From the NCBI GenBank assembly GCA_021399435.1, contig JAJTUP010000061.1, positions 62,001 to 126,000 of the forward strand: a stretch of 64,000 nucleotides of DNA, in the 5' to 3' direction. Positions 33,016-42,300 of the stretch are shown here, piece by piece. Numbering within the stretch: the stretch's first letter is position 1; each line of letters opens with the position of its first letter. Origin of the DNA: Diaporthe sp. PMI_573 (Eukaryota; Ascomycota; Sordariomycetes; Diaporthales; Diaporthaceae). Both the position numbers and the translations under genes were made by a program. The notes below the pieces were generated by a model. That model had not been told where the DNA came from. It did not search any database and saw nothing but the letters and a program-made list of their open reading frames with translations.

Positions 33016-33342
33016 CTAAGGGGTGATCTTCCCATGCTCTACTTCGTATCTCTCCATTGCAACAGTATCAGCAAGCTCTCGGTAAGGTTCCCACGTTGGG
33101 GTAGCGTAACCCGACCACTTGACCAGAACTCGCCACCTTCCTCTTGACTTCTTCGCGTCGAGAATCTCTTCAACCTCATACTCCGGTTCCCCGTCTACGA
33201 TCAGTGCTTCCGGTTGAGCATCATCCCTTTCCTATAAGGGCAACGGGTCGTTTCCTGCGTGTCTAAGCAAAGAGACGTGAAAGACATTGTGTACCCCTGG
33301 CGGCGTGTCTAATCGACAGTTATGCGTCCCAATAGTCTCCAG
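33016..33342 (-). pseudogene. Chromovirus (Ty3/gypsy) integrase C-terminus with chromodomain
   Basis: The minus frame reads HNVFHVSLLRHAGNDPLPL, then an in-frame TAG at 33233-33235, then [17 protein letters not shown] and [20 protein letters not shown]. This is the usual end of a gypsy Pol followed by a chromodomain. The TAG replaces what is normally Gln, consistent with a C-to-T change. Upstream sequence is not recognisable as pol. It differs from the gypsy element at 39.0-45.7 kb. Confidence 0.85.
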
Positions 33343-33660
33343 GACCGTATAGTTGTGGCTTTCCTTTGAATTTCTCCAATTTTTGAGCATTCGAACTATT
33401 CCATATTTTCACCGATGCTCTGGAAGTAATTGAGTGCAAATATGTAAAAAATATAAAAAATGACTCTATCTATCGCAGCCAACTGACACTCTGGACGGAT
33501 CTGGTAACTCGGAAATCTGAGTATTGGCTTTTTGATTGTCGTACTTTACAAGGTGTCAGAAGAACTGGAAACCCAGCGAATACAACAAAGAGAAGGCCTA
33601 TAAAAACCCAACTTCCAGGACGATCATTTATGGTGTACGTGTCAGCCATATCGAAACGTA
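33343..33660. other. AT-rich decayed sequence
   Basis: This is probably the continuation of the degraded gypsy relic. No frame is readable. Confidence 0.4.
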
Positions 33661-33770
33661 CTAGGTCGATTCTATTTTGATGGCTATGACGCAGGCCGTG
33701 ACGTGCTCTGCGGCATTGCCAACGATAGGAATGAGAATGATGCCAATAAAGGATAAGTTTGTAAAGTCTT
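33661..33770 (-). pseudogene. Ca2+/H+ antiporter (CAX/VCX1-like) fragment
   Basis: About 36 residues read FTNLSFIGIILIPIVGNAAEHVTACVIAIK. The GNAAEH motif is the ion-binding signature of a CAX alpha repeat. A likely one-base shift and stop follow. No other part of the transporter is seen nearby. Confidence 0.65.
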
Positions 33771-34008
33771 CATTCCTTAATTGAATTTGAATGGAGGAAA
33801 GAATGTACTGTACTTGATCGTACGAAGGTTTGGTGTGATCATTACACGAGTGACTTGTGAGTATGTTTTCGCACACCATGTATGGACCTTGGTAAAACCG
33901 TTTGTTATATACTCTAAGCCACCCTCTAAGGAATCACCCCGCATTTTACACAAACCAGTAGTATGGATGAGGAAAGAAAGTTAAAGACATGAAATAGCAG
34001 TCGTCGAC

Positions 34009-34452
34009 CTAAACAGCTTCTGAAACAGCGTCACCATCCATTTTTTCCGAGGTCCAATTGAAAAAAGGACGTAAGAGATCACCGAGAGATTTTGTGAACG
34101 CACTCATTCCCCATTTCAGAGCTTCGAGAACTTTCTGAACTTCGTCCAACTCGCTTGTCAGCTTTTCTACTTTGCAACACGTTTCCGTTGTGGTCCTCTC
34201 AATGTTTCGAATTGACTGCTCGATTTGATTCAGCTGCAATCTGGTTTTTTGAACACCTGTCAGTATCCTAACACACAATGTCTATTCGGAGAAGTTATTT
34301 GAAGCTTACTGGACATCAAGGCCTTCAGGCGGCGGAGGCTGCTGGGTAAGGAGATAAGAAAAGTCTTGCTCATAATTACCATTCCAGAGTTCATCACCGG
34401 CCAGGCTTGTTGTTAATGCCGGCCACTCCTGATTTTTCTCTGAAGTATCCAT
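34009..34452 (-). CDS. Small coiled-coil protein, two exons
   Basis: Exon 1 is 34310-34452 and exon 2 is 34009-34267, with a 42-bp intron (GTAAGC..TAG). The product is 133 residues and begins MDTSEKNQEWPALTTSLAG. Splicing joins GLDVQ to ILTGVQKTR in frame. The second exon is one long amphipathic helix (LQLNQIEQSIRNIERTTTE, KVEKLTSELDEVQKVLEALK), probably a coiled coil, then a short tail. I know no family. It is the only intact-looking gene between 30 and 37 kb. The intron is near the lower size limit for these fungi. Confidence 0.5.
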
Positions 34453-34779
34453 TGTCAAATTTGAATTTTAATGATACAATAGTATAGTAGGGTTTGATCA
34501 TTTTCAAGGAATTGCAAGAACAAAACTACCAATTTCCAGTGTATTTATACATCTATTTCCAGGCCTCAGAAACGTCCAGTGTGCCAGACATTGTCTTAAA
34601 AGAAAGTCCAACATGGAAGATTCATCTTTCACCTGGACATTGTGCTGTCTGCAAGTTACTTTCAAAAAGTACTGTATTTTGCAAAGGTGATGTCGTTCTG
34701 CCCCAGAAGTGCGAAGTTGTGCTCTTATACAGCTTGGTAAATAATGATACAAGGCAACCCCCTCACCCCCCCAACCCAG

Positions 34780-34920
34780 GCAGTGTTGCTAATAATATGA
34801 CAATAAAACAATATATTGCAATACATACAATACAATATGCGTTTTCTGATATTGTACCAATATAATACGCAGGTTGTGATATTGTGACAATACAATAGTT
34901 AGAATTAACGGCAATATTTC
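34780..34920. repeat. AT-rich repeat starting CAGTGTTGC
   Basis: It starts CAGTGTTGCTAATAATAT and then carries many AATATTG/CAATATT and ATTGT/ACAAT motifs in both orientations. A related sequence starts at 62251. The CAGTGTTGC start resembles a hAT terminus, but no opposite end was found. Confidence 0.5.
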
Positions 34921-35211
34921 CTAACCAAGTATTAAATTAGAAGACTCCAAATAGTTACTCCAGTACCTATCGATATCAAAAAGGTAAAAAAGTGGTGTTG
35001 TCGACACCCAGGGCGTCGCGAGAGATCAGGTACCTCCACGGGTTTTTTGATGATGGTAAGCCTTATGGAAACCAGAACAGCCTTCCTACCGCTGTGCCTG
35101 GCGCGTAACGAGTTCGTGATGTATGGCGGCCGGTGTGGGATGGCGCGACATCCTCCCTAGCCCGCTCAATCTCGAAGAGTTGCAGAACTCACCCGCACTT
35201 GGCGTTGAACT
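34921..35211. other. Non-coding stretch
   Basis: Nothing is supported here. Confidence 0.4.
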
Positions 35212-35770
35212 TCAGGACGCGAAGAACTGACGGCGAGATCGTCGTCGCTCTTCAAGGGTGTGATTAGTCGACCAGCAACCCTCTTTGCCACTCACAAAGC
35301 AGCGTTTCTTGCCCGGGTCTGGCTGCTGAGGGGCATTCTGCTGGAAGTTACCACCTCGTGCCGGGCGATAGGTGCTTCCTCGGAAAGCGCCGCGACCACG
35401 TTGCTTATTATTAGTGTAGCGGCGGTCAAGGTAGTAGGTCTCGTCGCCGCTGTCGGCCGGGTCTTCGCGGCCAGCGAGGAACCGTTGGGCGGTTCGTCGC
35501 TTTAGGTTGAGCTCAAGAGAGGTGCGGAGGTCTTGGAATAGCTTCTCGCAGGGAGCGGCAGGCATAAATAGGGCGTGCTCAATTCGGGCACACCCTCACA
35601 CGCCCGAAGAACGGTCATTCTGAGAGTATCGTCGCTCTCGTATCCGGGGCCGAGAGCACGCTGGCACAGCTGAAGCTTGTCCAATAGGGCTTGGAGTATG
35701 TCACGTGGGCCCTTTCCGACGTTGTCGGGGTCGTCCCGCATATTCGCGAACAAGTCGGTAGTTGCATTAT
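35212..35770 (-). pseudogene. Retrotransposon Gag C-terminal fragment
   Basis: Reading from about 35770, the frame gives GKGPRDILQALLDKLQLCQRALG, then a one-base shift near 35590. It continues in another frame with EHALFMPAAPCEKLFQDLRTSL and the knuckle-like CFVSGKEGCWSTNHTLEERRR. This is the fungal gag pattern with the knuckle's second Cys changed to Ser. It is fused in frame to the Helitron ORF to its right. Confidence 0.7.
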
Positions 35771-37166
35771 CTTCAGTTTGTTGGCTGTTGGTTGTTCCTG
35801 AACTTGTGACTGCTGTACCCAGTGCATTTGCTGCAAATTGAAGCTGGTCTATATCGGTGCTTCTGAGGGAACCTTCAGTATCGAATATTCCAGAGGAGTC
35901 ACGTTCGTAGGTTGTATCCCCCTCATCGAATGTTATGCCAGCTGCTGCGTTGGATGAGTCTGAGCGCCTTTGAGCGTCTGCGTCTTCTATGATACCTATC
36001 CCCAGATCTTGTGGCAGAATGTCTCCAGTCTCAGTTGTGACGCCACGGTCCTCAGCCGTTGTGTAGTGAGTAGTGTTCATCTCCTCATCTACAGTAGGCT
36101 CCGCGCGATGTGCGCAGGCGCGAATTGCAGCCATAACTCGTGTATGTGTCCACCCGGAAAGCTCTCCGGTATCAATGACAATATTGCTATATACAGCGTT
36201 GTTTGCTTTAAGCCAAAACAGTGCTTTCTTGACAGCCAATGGTCGGATTGTGGCATATGTACTGAGGTCCTTGTCTGACGGTTCTTGTTTGCCACTCCAG
36301 GTGATGAGAAAATTCTCAAGGGTAGATTGCAAGGTGCGAGGTAGCACACTGGTCGTCAAATCATCGATGTTGCTAGGAAAGACACAGATATGACCCTTGA
36401 TATGTTTCCTGTACTTCGTACCAACCCACTGTAGATCCATCCGTAGCTTTGTTATGAAACCGAATGGTGTGTTAATACTGATCGCCCTCTCTTCAAGTGG
36501 TGTTAGATCCATCAGCTCCTGCGGATACTTGTGCATGCAGCGAAGATATGGCTGCAGGAAGGATGCACGTCTCGCGAGCTTTGCATGTCCTTGCTCATTG
36601 ATTTGTCGACAACTCATTGCTGTATGGCACATCTTGCAAGTTGGAACGGATGGTAACGGATCATTCCCAAGGTGTTCAGTTGCGAAGCACTGGTTACACC
36701 CAATGGGAACCTGTATCTGATCTTGGGCCTCCTGTGTGAGGTTCTCGTAGTATTCGTTCCACGGCCACGGGTTCTCAAACAGCTCTTCCTTACGGCACAT
36801 CACTTGACACCAGTAACAGTACGTCTGCACTGTGTCTGCCAGCTCTAGTCCTCTAATGATCTCGGTGTTCTTATCATAGCAAGTCTTCGCTGCTTTTATT
36901 TGTGTGGCTTTTGAGATTGGGGAGAAGCAACCAAAATTCATGGAGTCCAGCTGCTTCTCAGCAAATCTTGTGTGTAGAGACTGGCTGACTGTTCGGAAGA
37001 GGTCTGATCTCTCGGCATCTGTCGCATCTGGTTTCGTTCGTGGTCTGGCATGTGGTGGAAAAGCAGTTTCATGTGAATCTCTCTTTCGTTTATTCTTCGA
37101 GCCACGCGGACGGCCTAGGGGCTGGTGTTCAGAGGGGTAATAATCTGAATCCGAATTTAATGCCAT
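35771..37166 (-). pseudogene. Helitron helicase N-terminal region (DUF6570-like)
   Basis: The ORF starts MALNSDSDYYPSEHQPLGRPRGSKNKRKRD with an AT-hook (GRPRGSKNK). It shows the cysteine-rich Helitron N-domain: YCYWCQVMCRKEEL..PWPWNEYY, CNQCFATEHLGNDP, CKMCHTAMSC, FLQPYLRCMHKYPQEL. Then come HIKGHICVFPSNIDDL and KKALFWLKANNAVYSNIVIDTGEL. In a whole element this precedes the HUH replication initiator and the PIF1-like helicase; both are missing. After about 465 residues the frame passes into gag sequence. An earlier ATG at 37184 adds six residues. Confidence 0.8.
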
Positions 37167-37620
37167 GTTTACTAGAAAACTCAAGGTCGATGGTATCTAC
37201 ACTCTCGAGGTTGATTATGATCTTTTTGGTTTAAAGATTTGTTTATCCTCTCATCCTACTGTATTCCGCAATATGTCCTGCTTAGTATGGTTACATAGTA
37301 TTTCGAATTAGCCTTTTACGAGGCTCTGTATCCGCGGATTACCATTCTCGGCATTAATTTCCTGTTGCCGAGATAACTGCTGAACTTGTAGCTGTCTGCC
37401 GTCTATGTTTGATATGTAATGCGTTCTTTATCTAAACTGAATATCGTGCAAGATTTCAAACTATGTTATTGGACTGTTCGTTATGTATCCCTACTTCATC
37501 GCCGGCGCACAGAACACGGGACATTCTTTGCAAGAGCATGTATTAAGAATCCTGGCAGTCGCTTCGTATTACCCTTTCTAATTATGCTCAATATGTGTTG
37601 GTTGGCCTGATCTTCTGGTC
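37167..37620. other. AT-rich spacer
   Basis: It includes the upstream flank of the Helitron ORF; no Helitron terminus could be defined. A diverged third copy of the repeat described next may lie around 37504-37527. Confidence 0.4.
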
Positions 37621-37627
37621 CAGGAGA

Positions 37628-37798
37628 AGATCAGTATCATGTGGCCGCTGCGGCACAGAGCACGAAACATTGGAGGTAGGAGGGTTGAGATTATATTGAG
37701 CTCGGCTTGGTTTCCTGCTGCATGAGGGTATCAGTATCATGTGGTCGCTGCGGCACAGAGCACGAAACATTGGAGGTAAGAGGGTTGAGGTTATGTTG
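37628..37798 (+). repeat. Direct repeat, about 67-bp unit, spaced about 99 bp
   Basis: The segment starting CAGTATCATGTGG and continuing through GCGGCACAGAGCACGAAACA to GGTTGAG occurs at about 37632 and again at about 37731 with few changes. It lies about 200 bp upstream of the ORF at 37982. Confidence 0.85.
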
Positions 37799-37981
37799 GA
37801 AACCTTAATTGCTCGCACAACACCGCTTCGCTCTGGCTCTTACCCTTGCAGCAAAGTCTGTGTTTCTACTTTATTTGAATCAATCCCACCCTCATGGTCT
37901 CTCTCCAGGATCAATTTAATTTCTGTCCCAATCTATTGCAATACTACGTGCTGCACTGTGTTCCCTCAAAATCTTTGAATC

Positions 37982-38560
37982 ATGTCTGTTGGTTCTGCCA
38001 GTCCCACCAGCATCGACGATGATGCCGTGTCTGTTGTCAGCACTGGTACTTTCGTTTATGAAGACCCGTGGGAGGCCGCGGACTCTGACGCCGGTGATAC
38101 CGATGCATACACCAACAACGAAGGGACCATTCGTATGCTGGAACGAACTGCCGCCAAAATACCAGTGCTCTCGGCTTCCGATTCGATTAAAGTTCAAAAG
38201 AGTTACAGACTCCGCATGATTATACCAACTCGCATTGGTAGGGTGGATAACGTTTGGAATACCCCCAAGCTTCTTTTCAAGCAGTCAAAGCACTTGCGGC
38301 TGCAAATTCCCTTCAGGCCCAATGCTGTTCAGGGTGAAGAACGCGAGATCTTACTCAACGATGGCTCGAGTTGGGACGTTGATGTCATTGCTCCAGCCTA
38401 TGCCCCTGATGCTACTACGGAGGCGGCAAAGCCGTTTACGTGGAATATCGAGGGCTGCTTCCACCCCAACTTGGTTACATGGAGGCGCCAGGTGAAGGAT
38501 GATTCTTTTCGCATCTCTGCGGGCCAGTCTCGTTCGTCCACCGCATTGATTCAGCAATAG
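37982..38560 (+). CDS. Hypothetical protein, 192 residues
   Basis: It starts ATGTCTGTTGGT in good context after a pyrimidine-rich leader. The N-terminus is acidic and Ser/Thr-rich; the C-terminal half has a more regular strand-like pattern (YRLRMIIPTRIGRV, LRLQIPFRP). I recognise no domain. A hAT C-terminal relic follows 90 bp downstream, so the gene may have been joined to transposon sequence at its 3' end. Confidence 0.4.
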   Translation: MSVGSASPTSIDDDAVSVVSTGTFVYEDPWEAADSDAGDTDAYTNNEGTIRMLERTAAKIPVLSASDSIKVQKSYRLRMIIPTRIGRVDNVWNTPKLLFKQSKHLRLQIPFRPNAVQGEEREILLNDGSSWDVDVIAPAYAPDATTEAAKPFTWNIEGCFHPNLVTWRRQVKDDSFRISAGQSRSSTALIQQ

Positions 38561-38648
38561 AAGACAATGAGGATGAGATGGTGGCCATTAATGCCGGCAC
38601 GGTTCTCTTCCTTAGAACCCGTATCTTTGGTAGAAGGCACACGAGAAG

Positions 38649-38810
38649 GAATACACAAGGCTTTCTCGTATGGCTAGCGACGTCTTGTCGATCCCAGCGA
38701 TGTCGACACAAACAGAGCGAGAATTCAGCTCTTGTAGGCGCATGGTGGGCGTATTGAGGACTAGGTTGGACCGTTGGAGCATTGGGATGTCGCAGTGTGT
38801 TCGTTCATAG
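38649..38810 (+). pseudogene. hAT transposase dimerisation-domain relic
   Basis: The 53 codons read YTRLSRMASDVLSIPAMSTQ, TEREFSSCRRM and VLRTRLDRWSIGMSQCVRS, then stop. This is the conserved C-terminal hAT block (S-x-x-x-E-R-x-F-S). Nothing of the remaining transposase is readable upstream. Confidence 0.8.
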
Positions 38811-39017
38811 AAGAAAGAGGGTATTATATAGTTTGGCGGCCCGGATAAGACTCTCCAACTCTCCCACAGTCTCTGGGGTTCACTGCCACGGTGTGGACGC
38901 AAACTGTCAGAAACTGGTTGTTTCCATCCCTTGTCGTGCTCTACAGGAGACTGATGTAGAGGGAGCTCCACGGAATCACTACGGCTCACTGGTCACATGT
39001 TTGATATGGCCTTTGGT

Positions 39018-39150
39018 GTGAGTATTGTAGATATGGATCAGATTGAGTCTCTCTAAGCTATAGATGCGATGGATGCTCGTCTTAAGTAGACGGAGCGTGA
39101 TCACGTGTAGATCTGGGTACGTACCGTAAGGTCCCAGATTTGGCGTGACA
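39018..39150 (-). repeat. Probable 3' LTR of the gypsy element
   Basis: On the element's strand the sequence begins TGTCACGCCAAATC, 241 bp after the pol stop codon, following a T/C-rich stretch. A plausible end CTCACA gives a 133-bp LTR. The outer boundary is uncertain because no second LTR is in the window for comparison. Confidence 0.4.
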
Positions 39151-39390
39151 GATGCCGGGAACAAAAACGAAAAGCTACTGTCCCCAGTAGCAGCTATCTA
39201 AATCTGTAAAGTCGCGAAATTGCTCCATAGCTATAGGGTATCCAGCTCAGATCCACCATGTTTAAAGAGGAATAGTTAGGAAATGAAACGATCGTCGCCA
39301 GACAATCCAAAAGAGGAAAGCCTAAAATAAAAGTGGATCCAGGATCCTTGAGAAAGCAATAACGTCGAAAAATCCCTCGCAAGTCGTAAC

Positions 39391-42300
39391 CTACTTGCGA
39401 AGAACATTCTTCAACAGTTCATCACGATTCAGTCCCTTCCGCTTAAGGTAGCGGTCCACCAGACCAGGGACGTCCTCGTTCAGCATGTACTCGTCCTGCC
39501 AAGTATCCTCCTTGTCGGAGTATCCCTTCCAGTGAACACGGAATTGAAGCTTTGGCTGCTGACGGCGCTTGGTCACGCTGTGGTCGACCAGGCGGTCAAT
39601 TTCCCAGAATTCTTCATCGGTGATATTGTCGATGAGAATTGGAGGCGGTCGAGGCTGTTCCCGTCCAAAGGGGTCCTTCCCTTGGACCGGCTTCCATAAC
39701 TGGGCTGCCGAGATGACTGGATGAATTCTCCATGTCTTTGGAAGATCAAGCTTGAATGCTTGAGGGGAGATCTCCTTGAGGACCTTGAAGGGTCCTGCCC
39801 TCTGCAGATCGACCTTCTTCTTCTTTTCCCGAGAGACGTGGTATCCTTGATGCAATCGGATATACACTTCGTCTCCGACCTGAATATTCACTGGACGGTG
39901 CTTCTGATCATATCTCTGCTTGTTCAAGATAGCAGCGATGTCGATAAGCATCTTGGCCTCGCGCTGGCGGGCGATTCGGAGGACATTCAAGGCACTCGGG
40001 TCCATCGGCTTATCACGTTCAACCTTGTCTGTGACGACGTCAAGCACAGACAGAGGCTTGAAGCCATATACAAGCTCATTCGGAGAGCAACCGATGACCT
40101 CCGCCTTGGAATTGTTGAGATGGTGCTGCAGGGCAGGCAGCATCTCGACCCACGACAGGTTGTGATTCGTGGTCACATGATACCTGATGGCTATTTCGAT
40201 GGTCTGATTCTTCCGTTCAGAATGACCATCTGTTTGCGGGTGGTACGCAGTAGCCATGAGGAATCTCGTTCCGGTGATGCGGAACATCTCACGCCACAAT
40301 CGTGAGGTGAATTTCGGATCGCGGTCGCTGATCATCCTTCGCGGAAGACCCCAATCGGCGAGCTGTAGCGATCGAATCAAGATTCTGCCCCAGGTAGAAG
40401 CCTTATATGTCTTGTGGCCAACAAGTATCAAGGTCTTCTTGGAGAAAGGGCAGGTGACCGTACACATACTATCCAGGACAGGATAGCCTTCTTCGGCCCA
40501 CATTGTGTTGACTGATGGTACCTCTGGTAGGTCAGTCACAAAGTCGAGGGCTATAGTGTGAAACGGTCGGGGGAAGACAGAGAGCGGACGCAGTTCGCCA
40601 AGAGGTGGCTGTCGGTCAACGCTATTCTGTTTACAAGCCGGGCAGTGATCAATGTACTGTCGGACTCGTCGAGAGAGTTGTCGAATTTGGAACCCGTCTA
40701 GTTCCTCGATCATTCTCTTGGCACCGAAATGGTGCTTCTGATCATGAGCGCTGCGAAGCACTTCATGAAGACACGACTTAGGTACGCACAGGCGGCGGAC
40801 TCCATGCCAGTCAACATGCCACAGCAACCCTTTCTTGTCGAGGTTCCAAGATGCAAGCCGGATCTTAGGCTTGCGCCGCTGTCGAGTCCTGCGGTAAGCC
40901 TTCTTGGCTTTACGCGAGAGCTTCAGATCTTTGGGTGCATCTGGGAGTCGTCCGACTTCGGTTAGGTACTGGATGATGTTGTGGAGTCGGCGGTCTGATT
41001 TGTATCCGATGAGAATCCGCTGTTCGAAGTCTCTGTCCATCTCCACATCGACGTGGCCAACGAAGGGTCTTCGGGCATCAACGTCAAGCTCATCGAAATC
41101 GCTTTCTGCAGCAGTGCGATAGCTGAGTTGAGAGATGGGTAGTCGTGATAGAGCATCTGGCACTACGTTCAGTATGCCAGGGATGTGAAAAATCTGGAGT
41201 GAAAACTGCGACAGATAATTCGCGGCGTCGGCGAGCTTCAGGTTCGCCTTGTTCAGATCCATGGTGTTCAGGGAGGTATGCATGATGATGCCCTTTGAAG
41301 CAGCATGGTCTGTAACGATGTTCGTTGGGTGATGGTTCGATTGGATCATCACTCTGAACTTGCGGACGGCCCAGGCTACGGCAGCTACTTCAGCTTCGGT
41401 CGACCCATACCGTTTTTCTGTGGCAGAAGTCAATCGCGACATGAAGGCGATTGGCAGTAGCTTGGATTGTGGGATATCCTTGCCAGGGATACTTGTTCCG
41501 TCCCATTCTTCCTGAAGTTGGAAGAGATAAAGTCCGAAGCCTTCCTTGCAGGCGTCGACTTTAATGAAGAGGGGTCTAGTCGGATCATGATGCCATAGTG
41601 TAAATTGGCGGCTGAGGAAGCTCTTCAGATCATTGAAGGCGGCGATCTCATCGGCCGTCGGATCAAAAGAGACTTCGGAAGCGCGCTGTTTACGAACTGG
41701 CTTCGAGAGTCCGGTTGTGATGACATTGTCTTCTCGTGCCTTACGAAGAAGACGTGCCTTGCGCTCATTCAGGGGTTTGGCCCGGATATCAAACCATGGA
41801 ATCCCAGAACGGAGGAATCCGGCCATACCGAGGAATGTTTCGAGCGCTGAGAGGGACTTCGGAAATTCGATCTTGGCGAATGCATCGAGCCTCTCGTTCG
41901 TTCTGGAAATGCCTTGGCCATCGACGTTGTAGCCAAGGAGCTTGATGCGTGGATAGCCGGCGAAAGACTTCGCTGCGGCTATCTTAACCCTATTTTGTTC
42001 TAGGATCTTCAAGACTGTCTCGAGGTGCTGTTGATGCTCCTCAAAAGTCTTGGAAAAGATGACAATGTCATCTATGTACACGCGGACAAAGGCCTTGTGG
42101 TCTCGGAAGATGCGGTCCATGAATCGTTGGCCGAAGCTTGGAGCATTTCGGAAACCCATGAGAGCCACGTTTGACCTCTCAAGACCTCTGTCAGAGATCA
42201 CAACCATACGATTGCGATGCTCGGAGAAGACGGGTAGCTGGAAGAAGAAACCCGTGGCGTCAAACATTGAGAAGTATTTTGCGCCTAACGTGTCGCGCAT

